A stretch of DNA of 64,000 bases from Mesobacillus sp. S13 (lineage in GTDB: Bacteria; Bacillota; Bacilli; Bacillales; Cytobacillaceae): the NCBI RefSeq assembly GCF_020422885.1, contig NZ_CP084622.1, positions 1,507,001 through 1,571,000 on the forward strand, given 5' to 3'. Positions 7,906 to 17,086 of this stretch are shown in pieces (the first letter of the stretch is position 1; every line of letters starts with the position of its first letter). The position numbers were made by a program, and so were the translations under genes. The notes under the pieces were generated by a model that was not told the origin of the DNA, made no database searches, and saw only the letters and a list, made by a program, of their open reading frames with translations.

Positions 7906-8072
7906 TGCAAACACCCTTCCTGCTCGAATTCCTATTTCTTATTTTTACCCTTTTGTTTCTCTTATCAAAACATTTCGAGCCTTTGGTAATTTTTTATTGT
8001 GATAGACCATCCAAGTTCAAGGTCTGTTTGAAACCGGGGTTTTTGGGAAATTTAAAGGATGATTAAAACTAG

Positions 8073-8101
8073 TTGACTAATCATGTATATACAAGTAAAA
8101 T
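8073..8101 (+). promoter_or_regulatory. Sigma-A promoter of treP
   Basis: TTGACT at 8073-8078 and TAAAAT at 8096-8101 are spaced by 17 bp. The first TreR-like operator fills almost the whole spacer, so repressor binding would directly block polymerase. Confidence 0.75.
8082..8095 (+). promoter_or_regulatory. TreR-like operator 1
   Basis: CATGTATATACAAG is a near-palindrome with a perfect TGTATATACA core. It resembles the B. subtilis tre operator type. An identical copy lies at 8116-8129. It sits between the -35 and -10 boxes. Confidence 0.8.
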
Positions 8102-8115
8102 GTAAACGTAATCAA

Positions 8116-8129
8116 CATGTATATACAAG
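8116..8129 (+). promoter_or_regulatory. TreR-like operator 2
   Basis: This is an exact second copy of CATGTATATACAAG, starting 34 bp after the first, about three helical turns. It lies just downstream of the predicted transcription start, so cooperative or looped repression is possible. Confidence 0.8.
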
Positions 8130-8160
8130 AAGATTGATGAGTTCTTATTTTTATAGTAAA

Positions 8161-8174
8161 TGAAAACGGTAACA
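8161..8174 (+). promoter_or_regulatory. CcpA cre box before treP
   Basis: TGAAAACGGTAACA matches the cre consensus TGWAANCGNTNWCA at every position. It overlaps the upstream edge of the ribosome binding site, so CcpA would act as a transcription roadblock. A one-mismatch cre-like sequence, TGTAAACGTAATCA, also lies at 8101-8114. Confidence 0.85.
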
Positions 8175-8188
8175 GGAGGAGATTAACT

Positions 8189-9595
8189 ATGGATCGACAA
8201 GCAGTTGAACAAATTGTTGAAGCTGTCGGCGGCAAAGAAAACATTGCTGCTGCCACCCACTGTGTTACAAGGCTGCGTTTTGCCTTGAAGGATGAAGGAA
8301 AAGTAGATAAAGAAAAGCTTGAAAATAGTGACCTTGTAAAAGGATCGTTTTCCGCTAACGGCCAGTACCAGGTAGTGATTGGACAAGGCCTGGTCGATAA
8401 GGTTTACGCAGAAATGGTTGCGATTACAGGAATTGGTGAAGCATCGAAAGAAGATATCAAAGATGCTGCAGCTCAAAACTTGAACCCACTTCAAAGGGCA
8501 ATCAAGACGCTTGCAGATATCTTCATTCCGATCCTGCCGGCAATTGTTACTGCTGGTTTGCTTATGGGAATCAATAATATCCTGACTGGGAAGGACATCT
8601 TCTTTGAAGGAAAGGCATTAATTGATGTTTATACTGGCTGGGCTGATTTTGCCAGCATCATTAATTTGATTGCCAATACAGCCTTCGTATTCCTGCCAGG
8701 CTTGATTGGATGGAGTGCCGTTAACAAATTTGGCGGAAGCCCGCTTCTTGGTATTGTACTCGGACTCATGCTTGTTCACCCGGATTTGCTGAACGCCTGG
8801 GGTTACGGGGCAACAGAGGAAGTTCCTACATGGAATTTATTTGGACTGACAGTTGAGAAGGTAGGTTATCAAGGACAGGTATTACCTGTATTGTTAGCAT
8901 CCTATGTACTGGCGAAGATGGAAATCTTCTTGCGCAAGCGGATACCTGATGCGTTCCAGCTTTTGACGGTAGCACCTCTCGCACTTTTGATCACAGGTTT
9001 CTTGTCATTCATCGTTATCGGGCCAATCACGTTTGCAATTGGAAACCTGATTACTGACGGCGTTGTAGGGATTTTTGATGCAGCACCTGCTATCGGCGGT
9101 CTTGTTTACGGGGGCTTATATGCTCCACTAGTTATCACTGGTATGCATCATACCTTCCTGGCAGTAGATTTACAGTTAATAGGTACAATCGGCGGTACAT
9201 TCCTATGGCCGATGGTAGCTCTTTCTAATATCGCACAGGGCTCAGCGGCTTTTGCAATGATGTTTGCTGACAAGGATAATGAAAAGTTAAAAGGTCTTTC
9301 AATGACATCAGCTATTTCAGCATGGTTGGGAATTACCGAACCAGCAATGTTTGGTGTGAACCTACGCTATAGATATCCATTTATCGCAGCGATCATCGGT
9401 TCTGCAATCGCAGGGATAGTCATCACCCTTCGCGGAGTCATGGCACCATCGATTGGTGTTGGCGGATTGCCTGCTTTCCTATCCATCTTCACTGAGTTCT
9501 GGGGTGTTTTCTTCATCGGGATGGGAATCGCGCTTATCGTACCATTTGTACTGACATTCATTATGGCAAAAACAAGAAAGAAAAAAGAAGCATAA
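8189..9595 (+). CDS. treP: Trehalose-specific PTS transporter EIIBC
   Basis: The 468-aa protein imports trehalose as trehalose 6-phosphate. The EIIB domain at about residues 1-90 has the phosphorylated Cys25 in ATHCVTRLRF. A roughly ten-span EIIC domain follows, with family motifs such as HHTFLAVDLQLIG and a C-terminal lysine cluster. No EIIA domain is fused, as in B. subtilis TreP, so a glucose-type EIIA acts in trans. The substrate follows from the next gene, phospho-trehalase, and from the operators upstream. Confidence 0.95.
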   Translation: MDRQAVEQIVEAVGGKENIAAATHCVTRLRFALKDEGKVDKEKLENSDLVKGSFSANGQYQVVIGQGLVDKVYAEMVAITGIGEASKEDIKDAAAQNLNPLQRAIKTLADIFIPILPAIVTAGLLMGINNILTGKDIFFEGKALIDVYTGWADFASIINLIANTAFVFLPGLIGWSAVNKFGGSPLLGIVLGLMLVHPDLLNAWGYGATEEVPTWNLFGLTVEKVGYQGQVLPVLLASYVLAKMEIFLRKRIPDAFQLLTVAPLALLITGFLSFIVIGPITFAIGNLITDGVVGIFDAAPAIGGLVYGGLYAPLVITGMHHTFLAVDLQLIGTIGGTFLWPMVALSNIAQGSAAFAMMFADKDNEKLKGLSMTSAISAWLGITEPAMFGVNLRYRYPFIAAIIGSAIAGIVITLRGVMAPSIGVGGLPAFLSIFTEFWGVFFIGMGIALIVPFVLTFIMAKTRKKKEA

Positions 9596-9638
9596 TTGCA
9601 ACTAGAGTAAAATCCTGATGGAGGTGGATGTTTTTATC

Positions 9639-11324
9639 ATGACTGAACCATGGTGGAAAAAGTCGGTTGTCTATCAAATCTATCCAAAGAGTTTTTATGA
9701 CACAACCGGCAATGGAACAGGCGACCTGCCAGGGATTATCGCCAAGCTGGACTATTTGAATGAGCTGGGAGTGGACGTCATATGGCTGACGCCGGTTTAC
9801 GATTCACCACAGCGGGATAATGGCTATGATATTAGGGATTATTACCGTATTTATGAGGAGTACGGGACGATGGAAGACTTTGACCGTCTGCTTGAGGAAT
9901 CTCATTCACGCGGCATCAAGGTGATCATGGATTTAGTCGTGAACCACTCATCAACTGAACACGAGTGGTTCCAGGATGCCCTGAAATCGAAGGAAAGTCG
10001 TTACCGTAATTATTATATTTGGAAAGACCCAAAGCAAGACGGAAGCGCACCGACTAATTGGGAATCAAAATTTGGCGGGAACGCGTGGGAATATGATGAA
10101 GAAACTGGGCAATATTACCTTCATTTATTCGATGTGACCCAGGCCGATTTGAATTGGGAAAATGAACAGCTCCGCAATGATGTCTATGAAATGATGCATT
10201 ACTGGTTCAAGAAAGGCATAGATGGTTTCAGGCTTGATGTCATAAACTTGATTTCAAAGGATCAGGATTTCCCTGATGATGATGGATCGGTACCGCCGGG
10301 AGATGGCCGGAAATTTTACACAGATGGCCCAAAGGTACACGAATATTTGCAGGAAATGAACGCTGAGGTTCTTTCCAAATATGACAGCATGACGGTAGGA
10401 GAAATGTCTTCCACAACGATCGAAAACTGCATCAAATATTCGAATCCCGAGAGAAACGAACTGAGCATGACGTTCAACTTCCATCATTTGAAAGTGGACT
10501 ATGAAAATGGTGATAAGTGGACTCTAGCCGATTTTGATTTCCTTGCCCTTAAACGGATTCTGTCCTTATGGGAGGTAGAAATGAACAAAGGTGGCGGTTG
10601 GAATGCACTGTTCTGGTGCAATCATGACCAGCCGAGGGTGGTTTCCCGTTATGGAGATGATGGTCAATATCACCTCGAATCTGCGAAAATGCTAGGAACC
10701 GCAGTGCATATGATGCAAGGAACGCCTTATATCTATCAAGGTGAAGAAATCGGGATGACCAATCCATATTTTAAAAAAATCGAGGATTATCGGGATGTTG
10801 AATCCTTGAATATTTATAAAATGAAAATGGAAGAAGGCGTGTCCAAGGAGCAAATCCTGAAGATTTTGCAAAGCAAGTCACGAGACAACTCAAGGACACC
10901 TGTACAGTGGAATGCAGAAAAGCATGCAGGTTTTACAAGTGGTACACCTTGGATCAATGTTGCCGAGAACTATCAAACGGTGAATGTGGAAAGTGCGCTC
11001 GCAGATGAAAATTCAGTGTTCTATCATTATAAAAAGCTGATACAACTGCGCAAGCAATATGACATCATCACTTATGGCGATTACCAGCTCATCCATGAGG
11101 AACATCCAGACATTTTTGCATATGTTAGGAACGGACAAAATGAAAAACTGATGGTCGTGAATAACTTTTATGGCAAAGATACGGTATTTGAGCTGCCTGA
11201 TTCAGTGAAAGTGGATGGCTATAATATTGATATTTTGCTCTCGAATTATCAGGATTCAGGAGAGGACGTATCACGAATTAAGCTACGTCCTTACGAATCA
11301 ATTGTTTATCATCTGACTAAATAA
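9639..11324 (+). CDS. treA: Phospho-alpha-(1,1)-glucosidase (trehalose-6-phosphate hydrolase)
   Basis: This is a 561-aa GH13 enzyme that splits trehalose 6-phosphate into glucose and glucose 6-phosphate. Catalytic residues are visible as Asp200 (GFRLDVINLI), Glu255 (VGEMSSTT) and Asp330 (NHDQPR). The sequence is very close to what I remember of B. subtilis TreA, including PWWKK near the start and RPYESIVYHLTK at the end. I start it at 9639, after GGAGGTG; the earlier ATG at 9618 has no ribosome binding site. It is co-transcribed with treP. No treR follows, unlike in B. subtilis. Confidence 0.96.
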   Translation: MTEPWWKKSVVYQIYPKSFYDTTGNGTGDLPGIIAKLDYLNELGVDVIWLTPVYDSPQRDNGYDIRDYYRIYEEYGTMEDFDRLLEESHSRGIKVIMDLVVNHSSTEHEWFQDALKSKESRYRNYYIWKDPKQDGSAPTNWESKFGGNAWEYDEETGQYYLHLFDVTQADLNWENEQLRNDVYEMMHYWFKKGIDGFRLDVINLISKDQDFPDDDGSVPPGDGRKFYTDGPKVHEYLQEMNAEVLSKYDSMTVGEMSSTTIENCIKYSNPERNELSMTFNFHHLKVDYENGDKWTLADFDFLALKRILSLWEVEMNKGGGWNALFWCNHDQPRVVSRYGDDGQYHLESAKMLGTAVHMMQGTPYIYQGEEIGMTNPYFKKIEDYRDVESLNIYKMKMEEGVSKEQILKILQSKSRDNSRTPVQWNAEKHAGFTSGTPWINVAENYQTVNVESALADENSVFYHYKKLIQLRKQYDIITYGDYQLIHEEHPDIFAYVRNGQNEKLMVVNNFYGKDTVFELPDSVKVDGYNIDILLSNYQDSGEDVSRIKLRPYESIVYHLTK

Positions 11325-11330
11325 AGTATG

Positions 11331-11363
11331 AAAAGTGGAGGCCTCTGGTGGTCTCCGCTTTTT
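11331..11363 (+). terminator. Rho-independent terminator after treA
   Basis: AAAAGTGGAGgCC pairs with GGtCTCCGCTTTT around a small loop, then TTTTT. It closes the treP-treA operon. Confidence 0.8.
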
Positions 11364-11379
11364 GCAGTTTTTGGAATTT

Positions 11380-11481
11380 GTAGAGAATAACTGTAATTTC
11401 GTAGAGATTTTCATCGATTTTGTAGAGAATAAGAATCTAGTCGTAGAGAATATTGTCTATTTTGTAGAGATTCACTATAGA
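11380..11481. repeat. Five GTAGAGA motifs at exact 21-bp spacing (array 4)
   Basis: GTAGAGA begins at 11380, 11401, 11422, 11443 and 11464. The intervening 14 bases are AT-rich and only weakly conserved, usually with TTT or TC just before the motif. The 21-bp period equals two DNA turns, so all motifs face the same side of the helix. The region between treA (ends 11324) and the next gene (starts 11641) has no gene; the rest of it is unremarkable AT-rich sequence. Confidence 0.85.
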
Positions 11482-11640
11482 AATTATCAATGATAGTATG
11501 GGATTGTTATCCATTTGCTTTATTGAGCTGCGAAAATGAATGATTCTCTTATCCCTAGTATGCTAAAGCAGGTTTGATGTTCATTTCTGGGTGGAAAAAG
11601 TAAGATATGAGACTATCCCAAATGAAATGAGGTTTATCCT

Positions 11641-12051
11641 ATGATCCCGATTCAATCAAATATAGACGGAAAAGAGCTTACTGTTGGAGAACTGAAGAAA
11701 AAGCTAGGGCCGCTTGGTTTCAATGTTAATGGTCAGTGGGAATATGACCATGCTTTTATTGATTACAAATTGAATGATGACCATGGTGACCGCCAGTACG
11801 TACGGATTCCATTCGAGTCCACGGGAGGCCCGCTTGATGATGATGGCACCTTTGTCCAGATTGGCACGCCATTCCTGCTTGATCATCAGTTTCAGACAGA
11901 TGTTGATGAAGAAGGGAATATTGGAGCAGTAACCGGTTCTTTTAACCAATTTAAATCACCTGCAGACAAGGATGCCCCATTCCCTGAGGGACTTGTTGAT
12001 AGAGGAAAAACGTTGATCAACAAAGCAGAGCAGGCATTGGGCACTTTATAG
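11641..12051 (+). CDS. yugN: YugN-like family protein
   Basis: This soluble 136-aa acidic protein resembles the YugN family, with WEYDHAFIDYKL, RIPFESTGGPLDDDGTFVQIGTPFLL and a C-terminal PADKDAPFPEGLVDRG segment. Its function is not known. The gene is monocistronic, followed by a terminator at 12063-12090. The ribosome binding site is weak (GAGG close to the ATG). The family assignment rests on recall of conserved stretches. Confidence 0.8.
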   Translation: MIPIQSNIDGKELTVGELKKKLGPLGFNVNGQWEYDHAFIDYKLNDDHGDRQYVRIPFESTGGPLDDDGTFVQIGTPFLLDHQFQTDVDEEGNIGAVTGSFNQFKSPADKDAPFPEGLVDRGKTLINKAEQALGTL

Positions 12052-12062
12052 GCAAACAGCGG

Positions 12063-12090
12063 CAGCTCCCATTATGGGGAGCTGTTTTTA
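12063..12090 (+). terminator. Rho-independent terminator
   Basis: CAGCTCCC pairs with GGGGAGCTG around a short loop, followed by TTTTTA. It ends the yugN-like transcript. Confidence 0.85.
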
Positions 12091-12171
12091 TTTGGATTTC
12101 CACATGACAAATACTACTGTTTCATTAAGAATGCTATACTAAAAACCATAAGTACGAATCGGAGCGTGAAA

Positions 12172-13359
12172 ATGGCCATGGAACATAAATTGTATTATCG
12201 CGATGCATACTTGAAAACCTTCGCTGCGGAACTGAGTGAGCAGAAAGAAGATGAAGATGGGAGGAAATATGTCACCCTTTCACAGACCGCTTTTTATCCC
12301 TCTGGCGGTGGACAGCCATCTGATACTGGATATCTGAATGGAATTGAGGTAGTGGATGTTGAGGAGGTTGACGAGGAGATCCGCCATTACATAAAAGAAG
12401 CTTTGCCCACAACCAATCGTATCGAAGGTGAAATTGATTGGGAGTGCAGATTTGACCATATGCAGCAGCATGCAGGACAGCATATTCTTTCCGCAGCATT
12501 TGAGGAGTTGTATGGATATAAAACGGTCAGCTTCCATCTGGGGAAAGATACACTGACAATTGACCTTGAAGCAGATATGCTTGTTGCAGAAGAGGCGGCA
12601 ACGGTGGAGGAACTAGCTAACCAGGTGATTCTCGAAAACCGCCCTATCATCACTAAATGGGTCGATGAAGAGGAATTGAAACAGTACAAACTAAGGAAAG
12701 AGCTATCCGTATCAAGTAATATCAGGCTCGTCATCATACCGGATTTTGACTACAATGGCTGTGGCGGAACACATCCCAAAAGCACTGGTGAGGTTGGCTC
12801 ATTGAAAATTCTTGGTTGGGAAAGACAAAAGAAAATCATGCGGATAGAGTTTGTTTGCGGCCAAAGAGCGCTGAAGCAGCTTGGGCAAAAACATGAAGTC
12901 ATCAAAGAACTTACTGTCTTGCTGAATGCACCAGAACAGGAAATGGGTGCAACAATAAATAGACTTCTTGGACAAAAGAAAGAACTAGAAAAAACAATTG
13001 AAGAAATGAAGGAGCAATTATTAAAGTTCGAAGCAGACGAAATTCTGGGTTCCGGGAAAAACGATGTTATCAGCTCCGTTTTTAAGAACCGAAGTATCCA
13101 GGAGCTTCAAAAGCTAGCCAGGCTGCTGGTAGCAAATGCTGAAGAAAAGGTATTTTTGCTGGTATCAGAAAATCAGGACAAGCTTCAATTTGTGTTGGCA
13201 AAAGGGAAGAATGCAGATGGAAATTTGAAGGAATGGTCTAAGCAAGCTCTTTCCCTTATTGACGGTAAGGGTGGCGGAAACGAAACCCTTGTACAGGGTG
13301 GAGGCAAGTTAATTTCAGGTGAGGAATTCATCAGAGAGGTTACCGGATTTATCCAATAA
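12172..13359 (+). CDS. Alanyl-tRNA editing protein, AlaX-L type
   Basis: This 395-aa stand-alone editing enzyme hydrolyses mischarged Ser-tRNA(Ala) or Gly-tRNA(Ala). It has a tRNA second-additional domain with zinc ligands at His100 and His104 (HAGQH) and Cys197 and His201 (CGGTH). A coiled coil follows at about 240-285, then a C-terminal DHHA1 domain containing DGKGGGNETLVQGGG. This is the alanyl-tRNA synthetase C-terminal half without the catalytic core. ATG 12172 is preferred over GTG 12166 because GGAG is better spaced. It is monocistronic. Confidence 0.93.
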   Translation: MAMEHKLYYRDAYLKTFAAELSEQKEDEDGRKYVTLSQTAFYPSGGGQPSDTGYLNGIEVVDVEEVDEEIRHYIKEALPTTNRIEGEIDWECRFDHMQQHAGQHILSAAFEELYGYKTVSFHLGKDTLTIDLEADMLVAEEAATVEELANQVILENRPIITKWVDEEELKQYKLRKELSVSSNIRLVIIPDFDYNGCGGTHPKSTGEVGSLKILGWERQKKIMRIEFVCGQRALKQLGQKHEVIKELTVLLNAPEQEMGATINRLLGQKKELEKTIEEMKEQLLKFEADEILGSGKNDVISSVFKNRSIQELQKLARLLVANAEEKVFLLVSENQDKLQFVLAKGKNADGNLKEWSKQALSLIDGKGGGNETLVQGGGKLISGEEFIREVTGFIQ

Positions 13360-13594
13360 TTTGAATGAAGCGTGAATGATCAAGACGATTTTAAGGCAGA
13401 ACGATCTAGTTCTAAAGTGGTGATTTCCTTTGAAAAACCATCTTAACTACTGTTTTTACGGTAAAATCTTGATAAACACCGACTTATAGCCTAAATTCAA
13501 CTTGTTAATTGGGTATACATGAAAGTTTTACCATTTAAAAATAGGTTTAACTCCCTCATAATGGAATTCAACCAGAGAATTAGGGGGAATCAGA

Positions 13595-13807
13595 ATGTTT
13601 GATGTTGAAAGAGGATCTGTAGAAGAGGCAATCATGATCCTGCAAAATCTCGGTCTTAAAGTGAATGAATACGAGAAGACGAATTCAATGATTCCGGTAG
13701 AAAAATATAAAGAGTTATTGGAATTCACGATTGCGGTAGCAAGGAAAACAAATGAGATTACTGTTACTATAGATGAAATGATGGATGATATAGCAGAAAA
13801 AATGTAA
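13595..13807 (+). CDS. Hypothetical protein, 70 aa
   Basis: This short, acidic, helical protein starts after AGGGGGAA and has no recognised domain. It begins with a small-domain-like segment (GSVEEAIMILQNLGLKVNEYE) and then a helix suggestive of self-association. A terminator follows at 13821-13853. The 235 bp upstream hold no gene; I see only AT-rich promoter-like sequence there. Confidence 0.7.
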   Translation: MFDVERGSVEEAIMILQNLGLKVNEYEKTNSMIPVEKYKELLEFTIAVARKTNEITVTIDEMMDDIAEKM

Positions 13808-13820
13808 ATGGATATAGAAG

Positions 13821-13853
13821 GAGCAGCCAATAAAACTTTGGCTGCTCTTTTTT
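13821..13853 (+). terminator. Rho-independent terminator
   Basis: GAGCAGCCAA pairs with TTGGCTGCTC around a 6-nt loop, then six T residues. Confidence 0.9.
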
Positions 13854-13882
13854 GCTTGTTTGGTAAGAAACTCTCTCTTCCT

Positions 13883-14752
13883 TTACTGAGTTTTATCAAT
13901 GTATTCAAACAGAAAGGATTGTCCGTTCCGGTAAAAGCGTGGGTCGTAGACTCCCAATCTGTCACCGTCGTCGACAATCACGACAAATGGCGACCATTCA
14001 GTAAGAGTTTTAGCTTCAGGCTTTTCAGTGAATAAATCATTGAGATCAGCATTCTCAACAGAAGTAAGTTCGTATTGGAGAGTTCTTTCTTTAAATAGGT
14101 TATCATTATAAATGTTGACCTCATCGTTATTTTTAGCGATTACCGTATATGTCCATGGAATGAAGCCTGCTGAAAGGGCAATTTGCTCATATTCTTCCTC
14201 ATATTGATTATATAATATCCATCCCTGGACACTTTGAATGACGACGTGCAGAGCAATGAACACCCAAGCTAGTTTGAAATAAGCTGGACTTTTTAGCTTA
14301 TTGAACTTTGAAGCAACAAATGCTGTGCCAAGAATCACCCAGAATACGAAGTCAATGATGGGAATCGTCCCAAATGTGACTCTTATATTGGAAAATGGCT
14401 CGAGATAGCCGGTTCCCCAGGCGTTGAATAGATCGCTTGTATTATGGATGACAACTGCCAGCCACCCAAGGAAAAAAAGTTTTACATCTTTTACTTTAAA
14501 TAGAAGGAAAGATAGTAGAATAAATAAAGCGGCCCATAATGGGGTCAGGAAAATCGAGTGAGTGATGCCGCGGTGCCACATCTGGTAAAGTCCTTCTTGA
14601 TCCCAGAGTTGTGAAATGACATCGATGTCCGGAATCTGGCTTGCTCCGACTGCAGTGAGTAGGTAGGCACGCTTTTGTGATTTTTCCATATGTTTTTTAT
14701 CAACGGCGCCATACAAGGCTAAACCGAAAAGTGTATGCGTAATTGAATCCAT
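13883..14752 (-). CDS. YfhP/YdjM-like membrane metal-dependent hydrolase
   Basis: This 289-aa integral membrane protein starts MDSITHTLFGLALYG and carries the second motif WHRGITHSIFLTPLW. Both are typical of the membrane-bound metal-dependent hydrolase family (LexA-binding YdjM group, B. subtilis YfhP). It has about four transmembrane spans, then a soluble C-terminal domain from about residue 190 ending in DDGDRLGVYDPRFYRNGQSFLFEY. AGGAGG precedes the ATG. The physiological substrate is unknown. Confidence 0.85.
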   Translation of the reverse strand: MDSITHTLFGLALYGAVDKKHMEKSQKRAYLLTAVGASQIPDIDVISQLWDQEGLYQMWHRGITHSIFLTPLWAALFILLSFLLFKVKDVKLFFLGWLAVVIHNTSDLFNAWGTGYLEPFSNIRVTFGTIPIIDFVFWVILGTAFVASKFNKLKSPAYFKLAWVFIALHVVIQSVQGWILYNQYEEEYEQIALSAGFIPWTYTVIAKNNDEVNIYNDNLFKERTLQYELTSVENADLNDLFTEKPEAKTLTEWSPFVVIVDDGDRLGVYDPRFYRNGQSFLFEYIDKTQ

Positions 14753-14890
14753 GTTGCACCTCCTGAAGTCATTATAAACGGTAAAGGAAAATTTTTAAAA
14801 GTTCTGATATGCATTTGCAGGATTGCAAACTTAGCGCCAGAAAGATAAGATTAAATTTATAGTAAAAAGAGATTTTTTTAAACTCGAGAA

Positions 14891-15011
14891 TTGTCCAGCT
14901 CCAGCGCCTAGCCCCTCGAGACGTTTCGGTCCGCCCAATGAAGTCAAAGAGCGACTTCATTGGTCGGCCTTCCAACGCTTGTCGGGGCTGACCAAGGCGC
15001 TTGCGCTTTTC
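14891..15011. repeat. Dispersed intergenic palindromic element, copy 2
   Basis: This is the uninterrupted version of the element at 1625-1803: TTGTCCAGCTCCAGCGCC at one end, a stem of CCAATGAAGTC and GACTTCATTGG in the middle, and GCTTGCGCTTTT at the other end. It lies just upstream of prfC, in the 300-bp gap after the divergent hydrolase gene. Confidence 0.85.
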
Positions 15012-15052
15012 TATGAGGATTTTCGCTTTAAACAGAAAGGAAACATATAATC

Positions 15053-16627
15053 ATGAAAAAATTAAGAGATGAAGTACAATCGCGAAGAACATTCGCGATT
15101 ATTTCCCACCCGGATGCCGGGAAAACGACGCTTACGGAGAAATTGCTGTTATTCGGCGGTGCTATCCGAGATGCTGGTACGGTAAAAGCAAAGAAGACAG
15201 GGAAGTTCGCGACGAGTGACTGGATGGAAATCGAGAAGCAGCGTGGAATTTCCGTAACCTCCAGTGTCATGCAATTTGATTATGATGGCTTCAAGGTCAA
15301 TATCCTTGATACACCAGGCCACCAGGATTTTTCTGAGGATACCTATAGAACATTAACTGCGGTCGACAGTGCCGTGATGATCATAGACTCCGCAAAGGGT
15401 ATTGAGGACCAGACTCTAAAGCTTTTTAAAGTTTGCCGCATGAGAGGAATTCCAATCTTCACTTTCATCAACAAGCTTGACCGCCAGGGGAAAGCGCCAC
15501 TGGAACTTTTGGCTGAATTGGAAGAAGTGCTTGGAATTGAATCCTATCCAATGAACTGGCCAATCGGCATGGGCAAGGAGTTCCTCGGCATCTATGACCG
15601 ATTCAACAAACGGATCGAGCAATTCCGTGTAGATGAAGACCATCGCTTTATTCCATTGAATGAAGAAGGCGAAATAGCTGGAGACCATTCTATGAAAGAG
15701 TCTTCATTGTATGACCAGACATTAGAGGAAATCATGCTCTTGGATGAGGCAGGCAATGAATTTTCCAAGGAACGGATTGCCGATGGAACATTGACACCGG
15801 TATTTTTCGGAAGCGCCCTGACGACTTTCGGTGTCCAAACATTCCTTGACTCTTACCTGCAATTTGCTCCGAAGCCACAGCCAAGGAATTCTACTGCAGG
15901 AGAAATTGATCCGGAATCAGAGGAGTTTTCTGGATTCATCTTTAAAATCCAGGCGAATATGAACCCTGCCCACCGCGATAGAATTGCATTTTTGCGAATT
16001 TGCTCTGGAAAGTTTGAGCGAGGGATGACCGTTCAGCTTAGCCGTACAGGAAAAGTGATGAAACTTGCGCAATCAACACAGTTCATGGCCGATGATCGCA
16101 GTACCGTCGAGGAAGCTGTAGCAGGTGACATCATCGGGCTATACGATCCAGGCACATACCAGATTGGCGATACGATCGTTTCCGGCAAGGAAGGATTCCA
16201 ATATGAAAGGCTTCCTCAGTTCACTCCAGAACTTTTCGTGAGGGTTTCTGCCAAGAACGTCATGAAACAAAAGCATTTCCATAAAGGAATTCAGCAGCTT
16301 GTCCAGGAAGGTGCCATCCAGCTATTCAAGACTTTGAAGACGGAAGAGTATCTTCTTGGCGCTGTTGGCCAGCTTCAATTCGAAGTATTCGAAGCAAGGA
16401 TGCGCAATGAATATAATGTAGAAGTCCTGATGGAAAGACAGGGTTCGAAGATTGCCCGCTGGATTGAAGGCGACGATGTCAACGAAAACCTGTCCAGCTC
16501 AAGAAGCCTTCTTGTGACGGACCGTTATGACAAAAAAGTATTCCTGTTCGAGAATGAGTTTGCCTTAAGATGGTTCCAGGACAAGAACCCAGAAGTAAAA
16601 CTTTATAATCCTATGGATGCTTCATAA
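15053..16627 (+). CDS. prfC: Peptide chain release factor 3 (RF3)
   Basis: This 524-aa translational GTPase recycles release factors RF1/RF2 from the ribosome. The G domain is complete: G1 HPDAGKTT at 19-26, switch I with GISVTSS, G3 DTPGH at 86-90 and G4 NKLD at 140-143. Beta-barrel domains follow, ending in [17 protein letters not shown], typical of RF3 rather than EF-G or LepA. It is monocistronic, with AAAGGAAA upstream of the ATG. RF3 occurs patchily in bacteria; I recall that B. subtilis 168 lacks it, so its presence is useful for classification. Confidence 0.96.
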   Translation: MKKLRDEVQSRRTFAIISHPDAGKTTLTEKLLLFGGAIRDAGTVKAKKTGKFATSDWMEIEKQRGISVTSSVMQFDYDGFKVNILDTPGHQDFSEDTYRTLTAVDSAVMIIDSAKGIEDQTLKLFKVCRMRGIPIFTFINKLDRQGKAPLELLAELEEVLGIESYPMNWPIGMGKEFLGIYDRFNKRIEQFRVDEDHRFIPLNEEGEIAGDHSMKESSLYDQTLEEIMLLDEAGNEFSKERIADGTLTPVFFGSALTTFGVQTFLDSYLQFAPKPQPRNSTAGEIDPESEEFSGFIFKIQANMNPAHRDRIAFLRICSGKFERGMTVQLSRTGKVMKLAQSTQFMADDRSTVEEAVAGDIIGLYDPGTYQIGDTIVSGKEGFQYERLPQFTPELFVRVSAKNVMKQKHFHKGIQQLVQEGAIQLFKTLKTEEYLLGAVGQLQFEVFEARMRNEYNVEVLMERQGSKIARWIEGDDVNENLSSSRSLLVTDRYDKKVFLFENEFALRWFQDKNPEVKLYNPMDAS

Positions 16628-16632
16628 AAGCT

Positions 16633-16662
16633 TGAGCCGGCATTTAAATGTCGGCTCTTTTT
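16633..16662 (+). terminator. Rho-independent terminator after prfC
   Basis: GAGCCGgCATTT pairs with AAATGtCGGCTC, followed by TTTTTA. Confidence 0.9.
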
Positions 16663-16776
16663 ATTTGTTTGTTTCGAACAAGTGATTCGACAGATTAAAA
16701 CTTATTCGTAAATGGCGGATATTATATAAAGTCAGGGAAGAACACAGCAAATTTTTCAATTGAAGTGTAATATCTA

Positions 16777-16805
16777 TTGACATTTGCCACAACAGATACT
16801 ATATT
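16777..16805 (+). promoter_or_regulatory. Sigma-A promoter for the T-box transcript
   Basis: A consensus TTGACA at 16777-16782 and TATATT at 16800-16805 are separated by 17 bp. The transcript would start near 16812 and run into the T-box leader. Confidence 0.8.
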
Positions 16806-16860
16806 AATATTATTCTATAATGCTTTTATGCATAAAAGCGTTTAAGTGAAAAAGTAAAAG

Positions 16861-17057
16861 TTCGGTGCTGGCAGAAACTAGTAGAGTCCCCATGAGCAGC
16901 AAAAAGAAACTGGATGGTTGCTGAAAATCCAGGCAATGGCTGATTCGAATTACACCTGTCTCGAATAGGCGCTGTTAATGAAGTGGGCAGATGCATTGTT
17001 TGCCAATTAGGGTGGTACCGCGGAGCTCCTTCGTCCCTAGACTATATGGAGCTTTTT
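16861..17057 (+). promoter_or_regulatory. T-box leader, probable tyrosine specifier
   Basis: The T-box core AGGGTGGTACCGCG lies at 17009-17022. A terminator stem at 17024-17057 (AGCTCC with GGAGCT and a T run) competes with the antiterminator. Upstream is a stem I region with GCAGC and CTGGAT elements that pair with TTGCTG and ATCCAG. The 3' side carries GAATTACACC; the triplet TAC at 16951-16953, followed by a purine, is the best candidate specifier and reads tyrosine. Uncharged tRNA would switch on the downstream NhaC-family gene. TTA and ACA in the same loop are weaker alternatives. Confidence 0.9.
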
Positions 17058-17086
17058 GTATTTTACTTCTAATTGGGGGAATCATC

